Below are positions 1 through 11,721 of a DNA stretch of 64,000 bases, piece after piece. Position 1 is the first letter of the stretch. Every line of letters begins with the position of its first letter. A program made the position numbers and the translations under genes. Where the stretch lies: positions 62,001 through 126,000 of the forward strand of contig RQTK01001123.1 of the NCBI GenBank assembly GCA_003991915.1, in the 5' to 3' direction. Source of the DNA: Elysia chlorotica. Lineage: Eukaryota; Mollusca; Gastropoda; Plakobranchidae. Below the pieces are notes generated by a model, which was given only the letters and a program-made list of their open reading frames with translations, searched no databases and was not told the origin of the DNA.

Positions 1-642
<642 letters not shown>

Positions 643-904
643 GAAAATAATAAATATACTGACTGCCTTAGTCAGTTAATGATTAAAACTTTTATTAGCC
701 ATGGGCAGATTGTACGAATACTCTTACTGTTTTGTCTCAACGTGTCTAAATGATAAAAGAGCATTTTATACTTACTCTTTTGTATCCTTTCGTATTATTC
801 AAAACAGGAATAATTGTTCTCTGTAGACCTATGTAGTGAATGGATAAAATGGGGAAAGAAGCAGATACCATTATATTAAACTTTTTTTCTGAAATCTTCT
901 ACTG

Positions 905-931
905 CAAATTCGTTTTAGAGCCCTGTGCAGC
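905..931 (+). repeat. 27-bp direct repeat, copy 1
   Basis: An identical 27-bp block (starts CAAATTCG, ends GTGCAGC) recurs at 1157-1183. The second copy lies immediately 3' of the CT array at 1078-1157, so the array sits between the two copies. Confidence 0.9.
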
Positions 932-1077
932 GTACCCATATCAGCTAACGGTGTTGCCCCGTGATTTTAACAACTTATTAGTTATAACGAGATATTTCTA
1001 ACGCCAAACCAAGTGTTGGTTGTGTTTCACGCTGTGTAAAAGGTAAGTTTTTGGTTTGTAATTTCCGTCCCTCTCCA

Positions 1078-1085
1078 TCTCTCTC

Positions 1086-1145
<60 letters not shown>

Positions 1146-1157
1146 TCTCTCTCTCTC
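1078..1157 (+). repeat. (CT)n microsatellite
   Basis: About 80 bp of CT repeat with CCCT interruptions. Its 3' end abuts the second copy of the 27-bp direct repeat. Confidence 0.95.
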
Positions 1158-1183
1158 AAATTCGTTTTAGAGCCCTGTGCAGC
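1157..1183 (+). repeat. 27-bp direct repeat, copy 2
   Basis: Exact copy of 905-931, directly after the CT array. Confidence 0.9.
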
Positions 1184-2660
1184 AAATTTGTTTTCTTTTA
1201 AATCACACTATTTCCATTCATGTGTTAATGAGTTGGACAGCATTGTTTGCTGAAACTTTTATGTTTTTGTGTATGGCTGTTTTCTACATAGGAAACTGTT
1301 TTTTTACTAAGCGAGTCGACATTTTTTGCAGTACTCTCTATATTTTTTAAATTAAAAATAAAAAGTCAGCGATCTTGTTCATCTTCAAAAACAACTTCAT
1401 AAGTAAATAAATATAAATATTTGTTCAATGGGGTCCATGTGCACGTTTAACATTTTAGCATCATACCTATTAAAACTATCTTACGAAATAACTAGCTTGT
1501 GGATCTAATTTCAATTAGATTTCATATACTTTAGGTGAGTAGAGAATGACATTAAAATTAAAAAAAACATTCGTCGACAAAGCTGAGATTTAAAATGTCC
1601 CTGGGAACAAGTCGATAGCGTCCACGTTCAGCCTAAAGAATCCAAAGCAAGGCAGCCCGGGCTGCTTCAAGGGGATTCCCCCAACATCTGAAATACGTAC
1701 CATGCCAAAAAAAATAAGACTGTGATTTAAAATATCTATTGAGAAAAAAACCCACTCCCGACTCATAACTACTTTAGTGTATATTAATTATCACATTGTT
1801 TTAAGGCTGACTGTCACAAGTGTCATGACGTCCACACCTATCTTATTTTGAAGACGAAAAGCTTTGGTAATTTTGTTATTTAATATACGCAGGCCAGAGC
1901 AGGCAAATCAAGTGGCAAAATTATATTACATTGTATTGTCACGTAGTCGGAAGTGTAGGCGTCCTTCTTTGCGTCATAGGTGTATGAACTCAGAGAGTAA
2001 CCGGCCATTTCCATGTCCCTTGTGCGTGAAATTATTCTACACTTTCCTGTCATGCCTTATACATCATCATTTGCCCATGTCAGTGCGTGCTTCTTTGTTT
2101 CCGTTCTTGCCTATCTTATATATAATCGCATGTTCGGTGGAAGTTTTACAAAACAATGCGTCTTGAGAGGATAGACTCTGCCGGTTTCTATTATTTATTA
2201 TAATGTCTCAACTTTGTTTTAGCGAAAAATGTCACACTTACCAGTTAGGGATAAACTGTGAGTGCCAGTCGAAAGTCAGCTCTACATCAAAAATGCTTAG
2301 AATCCGAGGGTTATAGGTAACCAAAGTAGACCTTGCTGGTGAACATATGACAAAATATGCTGGCAGCTAAAAAACTCAAATTCACTGTAGTTAATGCACA
2401 TGCTTGATAGTGTTTGAAAATCCCCATACACTATGACTGCCTTACTTATATTTTCAAAAAATTATCGAAGAAGTCAAGGTAAGGATTTGTGAGAGTGGCC
2501 AGTCATGCTATAAGATGAAGTTATTTACATTACAATTTTGAATGAAATAGAGTCTTAGCATTTAACATTTATTTGACCACTCAAAACGTTTTTAAATGTT
2601 CCAATAAAGGTAGGGATTTAAAGTAAAACTTGTACAAATTACTTTTTTTCCTGAAGTAGG
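1184..2660. other. AT-rich non-coding stretch upstream of the GPCR exon
   Basis: No gene is seen. The only distinct structure is a 14-bp perfect palindrome, GCAGCCCGGGCTGC, at 1652-1665 in a short GC-rich patch. The open frame at 1864-2166 starts at TTG and has no recognisable domain. The stretch probably lies in the 5' intron or upstream region of the GPCR gene, because the GPCR coding exon begins with a splice acceptor. Confidence 0.4.
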
Positions 2661-2664
2661 AGTA

Positions 2665-2780
2665 TGGGTTGGGGGTTGGGTTGGGTTGGTTTAACGTCCA
2701 ACAGCAGCAATAGATAGGCGAACTCGGGACCTTTTGCGTCGGAAGCCGATGTTCTACCCCTGGACCCCCCCCCCCCCCCG
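2665..2780 (-). mobile_element. tRNA-derived SINE, internally deleted copy
   Basis: Minus-strand SINE. The 3' tail motif (GGTTTAACGTCCAACAGCAG on the + strand) is followed after about 15 bp by the tRNA-related head (GAACTCGGGACC, then GTTCTACCCCTGGACC). Compared with the nearly complete copy at 61755-62006, about 135 bp of the body is missing. The head end runs into a poly-C tract (2765-2779). It lies about 220 bp upstream of the GPCR exon. Confidence 0.85.
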
Positions 2781-2998
2781 CAGCTGGCGGGAGTGTGCGA
2801 ATGGTTTGGAAAAGGGGTGTGACGGTAGCCCCCCAGGTGTAGGTATACATATTCATGAGAAAATCGACTGCACATTTAAGTTCCCAGTGGCTATAGGAGA
2901 CAATATGCGTAAAGGTTCAATTTTGTATGTGTGAAACAAATACTACATCATTCAAAAATCAGGCCCTTTAAATTGTTCTTTCTTTTCTTTCTTTCCAG

Positions 2999-2999
2999 T
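2999..2999 (+). promoter_or_regulatory. Splice acceptor of the GPCR coding exon
   Basis: A pyrimidine-rich run ending in CCAG precedes position 2999, and the start codon follows six bases later. The coding exon is therefore probably not the first exon, and an upstream 5' UTR exon is expected. Confidence 0.7.
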
Positions 3000-3004
3000 T
3001 CATC

Positions 3005-3982
3005 ATGGCGTGCAACAACACAACCTATTCTGAATACATAACTAACCATACGGAGCTTTTTATAGAATTTCACAAGAATTCATACTTTGTGAGCCTCTTT
3101 GACTACCACATTCCAAACACGATGGTAGCGCACAGATATGTGACACTTGTGTGGGTAGTTATCGGCATTTTCGGCAACATCGTGTCCGCCTTGGTTTGGG
3201 CCAACCCTCGAATGCGGACGTGCAACACAGCCGCCTATTACCTGACCTGCCTGTCGATAGCTGACTTGACCTTCCTCGTCCTCTGCTTCATCTACGAGCT
3301 AGAGAATCCCTGGCTCCTGGGCTCTTTAGACCTGGCCGGCTGGTGTCAGATTTTTAACATGGCCAATATGTCTGTCCAGTATTTCTGTGTGTTTCTTGTG
3401 TTTGCTTTTACGGTGGAGCGGTTTCTTTCTATGTGTTTTCCATTCAAGTCAGAACGCTTTGGAAAAACTCGCACACCAAAGATTATTATGGGCCTGCTAA
3501 GCCTGGCTATATTGATGGGCATTCCTCAGACCTATTTCTGGAGTATCCAATCCATGACCGGGGAATGTAACCTCTCACCATCCTCTTTTTACTCTATGTT
3601 TACATGGCTTTCAGAAATGGCAGTATTTGGTCTATTGCCTGTCCTTGTACTGCTTTTCAACATTGCTGTCCTCATGAAGATAAGGAGTGTCGGAAATTTG
3701 ACACTCGGCAATTCATCAAATGACAGTAGAGTCTCAAATCGGAATGGAACATTTAATGGCAACTCTACGATAGCATCTGAGCGTAACATGGAGACAACAC
3801 ATCTCTCAGGCCGTGCGAAAGGAGAAGCAAAAACAAAAAGCTACAAAGGCACGACAGTAACGCTTCTCTGGGTGTCATTCTTCCTTATTTTGACCATGCT
3901 CCCCAACACTGTGGTGTACATCATGCAGCAGCGGGTCAAGACTGGCTTCATGCCTTGTAGGAAGGAGGATATGCTCACCGAT
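3005..3982 (+). CDS. Class A (rhodopsin-like) orphan GPCR, exon encoding the N-terminus to TM6
   Basis: Plasma-membrane receptor expected to couple an extracellular ligand to G proteins. The ATG at 3005 opens 326 codons. The N-terminal tail has glycosylation sites near N4, N5 and N14. TM1 is at about 44-66 with GN at 57-58, TM2 at 75-97 with D87 in SIAD, TM3 at 112-137 with C114 and an ERF motif at 138-140, and TM4 at 158-180. C188 in loop 2 can pair with C114. TM5 is at 200-226 with P212, followed by a loop 3 rich in Asn, Ser and Thr, and TM6 at 284-306 with P300. A donor (GAT then GTAAGT) ends the exon in phase 0 just before TM7; read-through would hit a stop at 4012. TM7 and the C-tail were not found. 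The usual CWxP of TM6 reads TMLP, and the TM4 tryptophan is absent. ERF followed by CFPF resembles molluscan orphan receptors near the FMRFamide/GPR139-like group. The ligand is unknown. Confidence 0.9.
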
Positions 3983-3988
3983 GTAAGT
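3983..3988 (+). promoter_or_regulatory. Splice donor, phase 0
   Basis: GTAAGT directly after an Asp codon, a full-consensus donor. It explains why the receptor frame loses similarity to the family before TM7. Confidence 0.85.
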
Positions 3989-4330
3989 ATTTTTAATAGA
4001 GTTGGACAATAAACAACAAACAAGCACACTAAGGTGTAAGTTACTTTTTGAAAGCACCATCTACGGTACATTAATTAATATCAAATGGATTTTTATGAAG
4101 CAAAATGATTTGCAGTTTATAATCAGAAAACCTGGGCTTTAATGCAAATCAGGATACCGTGTTCCTTGCTAACTGGATCATTACCACTAGCTAAAGGCCT
4201 ATTATGTGACTGCTGAGATATAAGTCCTCGATCTGCTTATACGTGGCACTATGGCAACTCACTAGGTTTAACATGTAGGTCTACAGCCGAAGTCTTGTAG
4301 TTTATCTAAAAGAGAGTCTAGGTCCTAAAG

Positions 4331-4573
4331 ATGGACATTAAGAAACAGCTCCTTGTCCTCCAGGCGGTTATCATTTTTGTGAAGTTGGGACTTTGTGCAG
4401 ATGCCGTTGGTGACGAAGACGTCTTTGAAATTGGAAATAATGCCTTTGATATGTTTCATAAGCTTCAAATAAAACTGCGCACTTTTCAGAGGTTAACTTC
4501 ACTTCAAGGTGCAGGGCATATTTCTTTGTGCGCCACTATAATAGTTAAACTGAGGAAAACTACTAAACTCTAG
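4331..4573 (+). CDS. Possible secreted-protein exon with a signal-peptide-like start
   Basis: The ATG at 4331 has a good initiation context (A at -3, G at +4). The first ~25 residues are basic then hydrophobic (LLVLQAVIIFVKLGLC) and end in CADA, like a signal peptide, although K18 interrupts the core. An acidic stretch (GDEDVFEIG) and an amphipathic stretch follow. The frame runs 80 codons to a stop at 4573, but composition changes after about 4505, where a weak donor (AAG then GTGCAG, phase 1) may end coding. It lies about 350 bp after the GPCR donor, probably inside that intron. No family is recognised, and it may be a chance ORF. Confidence 0.3.
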   Translation: MDIKKQLLVLQAVIIFVKLGLCADAVGDEDVFEIGNNAFDMFHKLQIKLRTFQRLTSLQGAGHISLCATIIVKLRKTTKL

Positions 4574-5090
4574 GTAATTTGAGGATGCCCTTTCATCGTG
4601 ATCAAATAACTGTTTGGCTACATCTACCTGCTCATCTTCAATGGTGAAGAATTCAAAATATCCATTTAGCATCAGTAGGTCGCTATAGCGCCCTCGTTGT
4701 GCTTTGTTATATAGTTTGAGTTTATTACGGAGACCAGCAGTTCACTGGTTATATAATAAGCGTATGTTCTTTATTGGCGCGGGGCACGGTAGGAAGAGAG
4801 CTTCAGACATTCAGGTCTTGATATCTTTCAGTTGTCTTCATATGGAGCATGGGGTTCCAAATTGGGATATAATTATATGTATTAATACTAGCACACTAAC
4901 TGCTGCTCCTAACTACATAAAACATTCTGTGTGCTTTTGATATGCACGCAAGGCGTTAAAAAGATATAATTGTTTTCTCACCATCTATTCGAAATGTTTT
5001 GTCAACAAAGCCTAAATTAGGTCTACAATTTCAACTTTAGCCCTAAGAGATCTGAAGTGAAATCTGGCTAGATTGGAAAACTTGGGTTAC

Positions 5091-5346
5091 CCAGACTTTA
5101 GAATTTGAGAAAATGAAACAATACTGTCTGCACTAAAAATAGTATTCTGTCGCGAAGACTGGTATAAAAATAGCGCAAAACGCTTCCAATGAAAAGCCTT
5201 CATAAATGTGATTAAGAGCAAAGACATTGCGAAATATATTGTGCTGGGGCTTAAAAGTTTGTGGACAGTAAAAGAGTATGGCGGATATATTCCTATAGAA
5301 GGTCTCTTCTCTGTGTCAAATATCATCTCATTGATTTTTGTCTGTC
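5091..5346 (-). CDS. Possible exon of an ANF-receptor-type ligand-binding domain
   Basis: A minus-strand frame is open from about 5346 to 5091. It reads RPSIGIYPPYSF, then about ten residues later PSTIYFAMSLLLITFMKAFHWKRFALFLY (split here as PSTIYFAMSLLL and ITFMKAFHWKRFALFLY). This recalls the pattern of receptor ligand-binding domains of the natriuretic-peptide/guanylate-cyclase and glutamate-receptor class, where a Pro-Pro/Ser region precedes a helix ending in W-K-R and a hydrophobic strand. Possible borders are a modest acceptor before 5346 (phase 1) and a donor GTAACC after 5091 (phase 2). No neighbouring exon was found, so it may be an orphan or decayed exon. The assignment is by eye only. 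Confidence 0.27.
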
Positions 5347-5506
5347 CTAAAAAGCATTAGGCTTCAAAACCCAACCAAATCCTCGGCTGTCTATTTGTTG
5401 GTTTAAAAGGAATAAGAGGGAGCACAAAAATCATGATGATTGTTAACGCACAAGGCAGGTATATAACTGAGAACAGCCGCGTTTTTATATGAGGCCGTCT
5501 GTGTTT

Positions 5507-5740
5507 TTTGGTTGGTTTCTTAACGTCACATTTCAGAAACCGGGTTATATCGTTCCTGGGATTCCAAGACTAGCGTCTGAAGTTAATATGCGCCACAGAG
5601 ACAAAGCTGGGGTACTGGCCCCTCTGTCTCAGGCAGACTTACCGATTTCGAACCAACCAGTATGGAGAAACGCGAACTAAATGATATTCGAATCCAGGAC
5701 TTCCTGATTAGATGTCCGGCATTCGACTCTCCCCACAGAT
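5507..5740 (-). mobile_element. tRNA-derived SINE, diverged full-length copy
   Basis: Minus-strand copy retaining the order tail (TGGTTTCTTAACGTC), body (CCAAGACTAGCGTCTGA; CCTCTGTCTCAGGCAG), AACCAACCAG and a degenerate tRNA head (ATTCGAATCCAGGA). It is much more diverged from the 61755 copy than the copy at 2665, so it is older. Confidence 0.75.
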
Positions 5741-5831
5741 GGAGAAAAAGAAATTGTAATTGAAGATGAAGAATACAAAAATTAAGAACATGATACGCTA
5801 CCAAAATGAGCACTAACATTAACGACGACAT

Positions 5832-6690
5832 AAAAAAACATCAATGTGAACACTCATGTAGTTTTTAAATAAAACGAGGTTACATTTTCAAAAATTATAT
5901 TATGATTACATGTTTATATAAGCGCTGGGAGCTCATCATTTTTTTAAAAGCAATGAAATAACAATATATTTTGAACCTAACTTTCAATCTACAGGTTTAC
6001 AACCCTATCAACTAGTTTCTAGTTTTCTACTACTGGTGCTCTACCCTATTCTGCTAACCTACCCAACTCCCTAGGGCAGGGTGAAGTAGTGGTAGACTAA
6101 ATACTATTTAAGCTCGCCTCACTCCTAGTTAAAGTTAGAACGAGACTCGCTCTATCAAACAAATTAATTTTGGTTCTATTAGTACACTACATCTCGTCTG
6201 AATGGGTCTGTCAGAGATGTTACTCCAAAGGCTCTTGGGAACAGACTGCTTCTACATCTCGGATCCTAGTAATTATAAAGCTGGACTTTAGCTCGTGAAA
6301 ACTATACCTCACCGGCATTAGACTGTCAATACATTTCCAGTGTCAATAAATCTTTATGCGAAAGTCGATGGAAACCCACGGAGTATCAGAGACATGACCA
6401 AACGCAGAGGAAGTTTGGGTCCCATGCATTGCACATAAATCTCTCAAGCTCGATTTAGCCCATCTGCAAGACAACCTTAGGGTTAACAATACATACCGGT
6501 GTTCGGTCTAAACAGCGATCGGAGTCGCTAACTCTAGCAGATATATGACAACAATCGGAGAAACTAAATTCATTATAAAGCTCACATGTTAGGGAGTCTA
6601 AAAGATGGATGAGGTATGATAATGTTACACAGGTTTTAATAGTTTTAATAATATAAAGAAAACATGAAGAGGAAAAAGGGGGGAAAAGTG
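5832..6690. other. Non-coding stretch
   Basis: AT-rich, with a few GC-richer patches (about 6180-6260). I see no exon or repeat that can be supported. Confidence 0.4.
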
Positions 6691-6707
6691 ATGGTGAGAG
6701 AAAGAGC

Positions 6708-6945
6708 GACAGCGGACAGACAGATTGACATACAGACAGACACACACACACACACACACACGTACAGACATACAGCAAACATACACAGAGACACACAGAC
6801 AGACTGACAGATAGAGACAGAGAGACATAGAGATACAAAGAGAGAGACAGAGATAGAAACAGACAGAGACAGACAGAGAGAGACAGAGATAGAAACAGAC
6901 AGAGACAGACAGAGAGAGAGAGAGAGACAGACAGACAGGTAAACA
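6708..6945. repeat. Compound purine-rich/(CA)n/(GACA)n microsatellite
   Basis: Imperfect GACA/GAGA repeats surround a (CA)n core at 6740-6761. Minus-strand frames through it are Ser-Leu-Cys-Val low-complexity artefacts. Confidence 0.9.
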
Positions 6946-6999
6946 AACGCAGAGAAGAAGAGAGACATGGTAGACTGAGAGAACTGTTGGTTAAGTAAA

Positions 7000-7981
7000 A
7001 AAACTAAGTACGCCTAGCAGGACAGAGACTTTCTGTACGCCTAATTCAGTGCCAGGCGTATCAAGAGATCGGGTGATTGGTCGACATGATGATAACTCAT
7101 CCTTCTCAAGTTCAGGAGCTCCTCATTTAGAACACAGTGTAAGCTAGTATTGTCAGTCACGGGAAAAACGTTGAAGTTACTTACACAATCACACATTAAT
7201 AGTACGCTCACTCCATTTCTGAAAATATTTTCTTCTTGCATTTGTTTATTTTTTGAGCTCTTATAAAATTTTAAAGAAAAAACACCCCAAGCAGCACAAA
7301 GTAGTCGTGTTCACAGATTGAAAATAGACCTTACGAATATTAAAAGCTTGAAAAACTCTCAAGAAACAATTGATACACTTTCATGTGTGTTTCAATGGAA
7401 CCCAAGCCACATCGTTTACCCGAAAAAATAATAATCCGAATTGACTTGCCAACATGAGTATGTGTACGAATAGCCGCAAATAGAAAACAAACTATATACC
7501 TGGCGATAAAAACAGTTAGTAAACAAAAATATAAAGAAGAATCATGGATGAACCAGTGAGGGGGAACGATGAATGGGAGACACGACAACGCTGTAAAAAT
7601 AAATTAACTTAAAAACATTCTACAAAGAAAAGAATAGTTTTGATGTAATGCGCATTGAGCAGAATTTCAATTTTGGAAATGCGCAAAAGAAATGCAATAA
7701 ATTATTATTATTTTTCCGATAAAAACTGAACACCTTCCTCTTATCCATCCTCTGAACAGACTCAATTTCAGTACATAAACCACTGCGTCCACTGTGTGAT
7801 AAGAAGTTGAACAAGGTGGAGCCCAAACTGTTCTAATGCTTTAGCCTAGATTAACTTAGACAACTCCTTTCTCTGGGACTTGGCCTTGCCAACACAACCT
7901 TAACGCAGCGACTAACAACTGCAGCTCTAGTCAAAATAGCAAAAGCTCAGAGACCACTGGGCAGATCAACAATAAAAATAA
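7000..7981. other. Non-coding stretch
   Basis: No supported gene. Minus-strand frames at 7041-7241, 7340-7588 and 7620-7826 have no recognisable domain and no convincing splice borders. Confidence 0.4.
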
Positions 7982-8005
7982 TAACAACAACAGCAACAAC
8001 AACAA

Positions 8006-8070
<65 letters not shown>
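7982..8070 (+). repeat. (AAC)n microsatellite
   Basis: About 90 bp of AAC trinucleotide repeat with one AAAAAC interruption. Confidence 0.95.
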
Positions 8071-9538
8071 TGTAAACATACGTAATCTGTCAGTGAAAAA
8101 CTACATCGCGATGCTAAATATTTTTTGTTATACTTTACATAGAAAATGCAGCATTTTTGTGAACATTATAACAGTTCTTCCAAAGAACAACATGATGGCT
8201 ACACACCTATGAACCTAACGCAAATGGAATCCCAATAATCTTTTGTCATGAAGTAAAAAGATGCATCCTGCTTTAAAGCATTCTAGTGCACTTTGGAGTA
8301 TCTATACAGAGAACACTCCCATAACTAACGTCTTGCATTCTGGATGTTGCCACACTGAGAAAGACCAAAATATCCAGGTCTTTTGTGTCATCTGTTAGGG
8401 AAAAAAGTGGGCATGTTGAGTTGTAACCCGTAATTGTCTAGTCAGATTGAAGCTGTGCGCCCTGCTAACTTATCTATCTGGCGCCTTAATTGTGTAGTTG
8501 TAATTTGTGATAAGAGATAGCGAGGTTATCTCCTAGATAACGTCCTATTTGTCGCGCTCTACGATAACCGTACCATAGGGCTAGATAATCCACACGCCGA
8601 CTGTCATATTAGAGTGTGTACAATATTTAATAGTGAGAGGTACCACGAAGATAATGGATCGGGATCATTACGGCGGTATAATCTAATTCAAATCTTAGTA
8701 AAAACTTGGAAGATTGTTCAATCACCTTAATTTCAATTAAGAAAATACGTAAGGACGCCTTACGTTAGTTCCTCGTATCAATAGCTCTGTGAGCTCTTTT
8801 TGTGAACGTCTCACTAAATCAATAGTCTCTGATTATGCTGAGAGTAACACCGATCCAGCCAGTAGTGGAAAAATCCAGGCGGGCTTGGAGGAGATTGAAT
8901 GCGCAACTTCATTTTAGATGCCGTGCGATCAATCCTTGTATGACCTCTTCACCTAACTGCTTGATTTTGTTTTGTCTCCATTTCTTTAATATCTCATTAA
9001 CTAGAGTCCTGTCTCTTACCATGTCAGTTTTGGATGATCCTATACTGTCTGCTTGTTCCTAACAACTGTGTCTATTCGCTAGGTCATTCAATATTTCTAC
9101 TGTACTTTATTTTACTGTATTTTTATAGTGATTACATAACTTATTACGTACAAACACTAAACAACTTCTATATTGATCTAAATATCTAATAAATTTCCCT
9201 CTAGATCTACCTGAAAAAAAAACATTATGACGTCAAACACATTTTGATTAGCTATGGTTGAAACCTAATAGCTGATTATTATATCACGAACATGATTTAA
9301 CAGAAAATAGCAGAATATGAAGTGAGTAAGCGATAAGAAAATTAATAAGGAAATCAAGCAACGAGTTCAATAGTTTTAATCTTTTTTTATTATAGTATAT
9401 GAGAAACATTAAGCATGGAAAGTATAGAACTTATACATAGAGCGGTGAATAGATAAAAATATAGGAAGGTAGACGGATGAATAAATATATAGATAAAAGG
9501 ATAGATAGCTAGATAGATATATAGATAGGTTGATAGAA

Positions 9539-9540
<2 letters not shown>
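8071..9540. other. Non-coding stretch with a small hairpin
   Basis: No gene is supported. GTTATCT-CCT-AGATAAC at 8525-8541 can form a 7-bp stem. The frame 8835-9062 has no recognisable domain. Confidence 0.4.
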
Positions 9541-9710
<170 letters not shown>

Positions 9711-9875
9711 TCTTTGGATCTAAATCTTCAAAAATCTGATTATAGTAAGATTAAGGAAATAATCAAAGCTACCTGGAACTAATCTATATTCTTGAATGAC
9801 TTGGTATAATATAGATTTAAGTTTATAAGGATTCTTAAAACATTCAACTACAAAATATCAACAAAATAATGTAAA

Positions 9876-10460
9876 CAGACTCTAGAGTCTGTCTAGCGCC
9901 CGCCCAAAACACTTAAGAGCGTGTGTGGTAACCGCCAGACAGACTATATCTACGCCAAAATGACTCTGTTTTTTTGTACAGGACCTTCACAGTGATTATA
10001 GGGCAATCACATGCATGGGACAAAATGTCCCAATCCCAAACAAAACAGTCTATGACAATTATTTGAGGCAGTAGTATCTTGTTACACAATGAAAACATTT
10101 TTCAAAATCTATCCTCCATAATATTTTTTTACATATAACGTGCCCGATCGTTTAGCGATTTTTGTGTCAGTTGTTTACAGGATTTTAATAAAGCGGGTCG
10201 ATCTAAATCTAAATCTAGATCTTAATCTAAATCTAGTGCTCGCAAACAGAAATGAAAACAATTCATGTGAAAAATATTGACAAAAATCATTGTTAGAAAA
10301 CATCTTAATTAGGAACAAGAATTTCAAAAACAAATGCATGTTCTAGGTCTAGAATTAGATCTGAATTATAGATCTCTGATTAGGATTAGGGGAGTACGGT
10401 AAAGTGCCCCAGTTCCGAACAGATCCTGATTCAGGACACAAGCAATCCCTTCCCCTTTGA
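9876..10460 (-). repeat. Unclassified ~550-bp dispersed repeat, inverted copy A
   Basis: Read on the minus strand, this block matches 11722-12257 in order and spacing. Shared landmarks include TTGCTTGT, GTTCGG, TTTCTGTTTGCGA, AAAAATCGCT, ATGGAGGAT, TGTAACAAG, TTGTCATAG, AAAAAAACAGAGTC and ACTCT(A)GAGTCTG. The outer end is a 16-bp perfect palindrome (CAGACTCTAGAGTCTG, 9876-9891). It contains clustered AGATCT/CTAGATCT motifs. No coding capacity was found, so it may be a non-autonomous transposable element. Confidence 0.7.
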
Positions 10461-11721
10461 TTAGATCTGAACATTATGATTAATGCAGAGAAAGAATCGA
10501 ACAAACTACGTATTTCCTTATGTTAAAGAAGAATCAACGGAGCAAGAAATAACCATCTTCAAACACAATTTTGGTTCATATTGTCAGCTGATTAGATCTT
10601 TTCAAAGTTTTTTTCCGCCGCCTTCATTCAAAACAACAACCATGTCTGACACAATATCGCACCGCACTTAGAGCCAAATTAAACCTTTTCTCTTTTAAAT
10701 TATTGTTTCGATTGTATTTTAATGTGTAGAAAATGTTTGTAGAATAGTTATAAGTTGATATGTTATACTAAGTAAATGGCGTATCATGTATTTGCAATGT
10801 TCGGAATTGGGGCAAAGGAAAAATTCATTGGTCTCTAAACAATGTGAACATCCCATGCCCCAGTTCCGTTTTAACAATAGGATGAAAGGGAGACGGGTGG
10901 TTATGCTTTATCAAGACCCATTGTTGGACCAAATAGTCAGTCCTTTGGACACCATGAGAGATCAACCCAGAATTAACTAGCCTAAGCTTCACCCAAACTT
11001 GGTGGGCCAGATGCTCAGCCGTCCTGGCTCCCAGAGAGGTCGAACGAGGAGCAAATAGATTCACTTTCTAGTTAACTTGCTGGGGAATTCCCTGCTGTCG
11101 AGTTCACTAGTGCCAACTTTTTTGGTAACAATGAACAAAGCATACATACGTAAACATAATTCCTCCAAGGGTATCTTGTTCAAGAAGTACTCTGCATTAT
11201 AAGATTTCCCGATGTCCATCATTTGGAATCAAATGCAGCAAAAAGCTAGCCAGTGCCAAATGAGGATAGTCCAGCTATGGCAGCGATGACCTTAATTCTT
11301 CAGTAATGGTCCACGCAGGTATTGATTTTTTAATGAATTACCTGGCCGAGTTGAGAATAATTATAAATAATAACAAAAACAATGATACCGCCTAAAATGC
11401 AGATGAAATTTGCTGTGTCGAAAATATTCAGCACCCCAATCCCAGAGTCCTGAAATACCTCAAGGGGACTACGGAGGGGGAGAGCTGTTAAATATCATGG
11501 GCTCCTTACACGTGACAACATTATAGACTGTAAAAGAGGAAACTGAAAAACGAAAAGATGAAAATAGGAGATTGAGAAACAAATGAGACGAAAAAGTCTA
11601 CTCAAGGGAAGGGATCAAAGCCTAAGTAAATAGACGCATTCCACAAAATGTGTTAAAATAACTTGAGCTATATGTATTCCACACGCTCACACAAAATCGC
11701 TATTAATTTTTAAGGGCGCAC
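10461..11721. other. Spacer between the inverted repeat copies
   Basis: No gene is supported. Two short motifs related to the repeat occur here: GTTCGGAATTGGGGC at 10799-10813 and its near-complement GCCCCAGTTCCG at 10857. They suggest further fragments of the same family. Confidence 0.4.

Noticed and set aside
5508..5831. ORFs over 5489-5831 as a gene
   Set aside because: They are translations of a diverged SINE copy.
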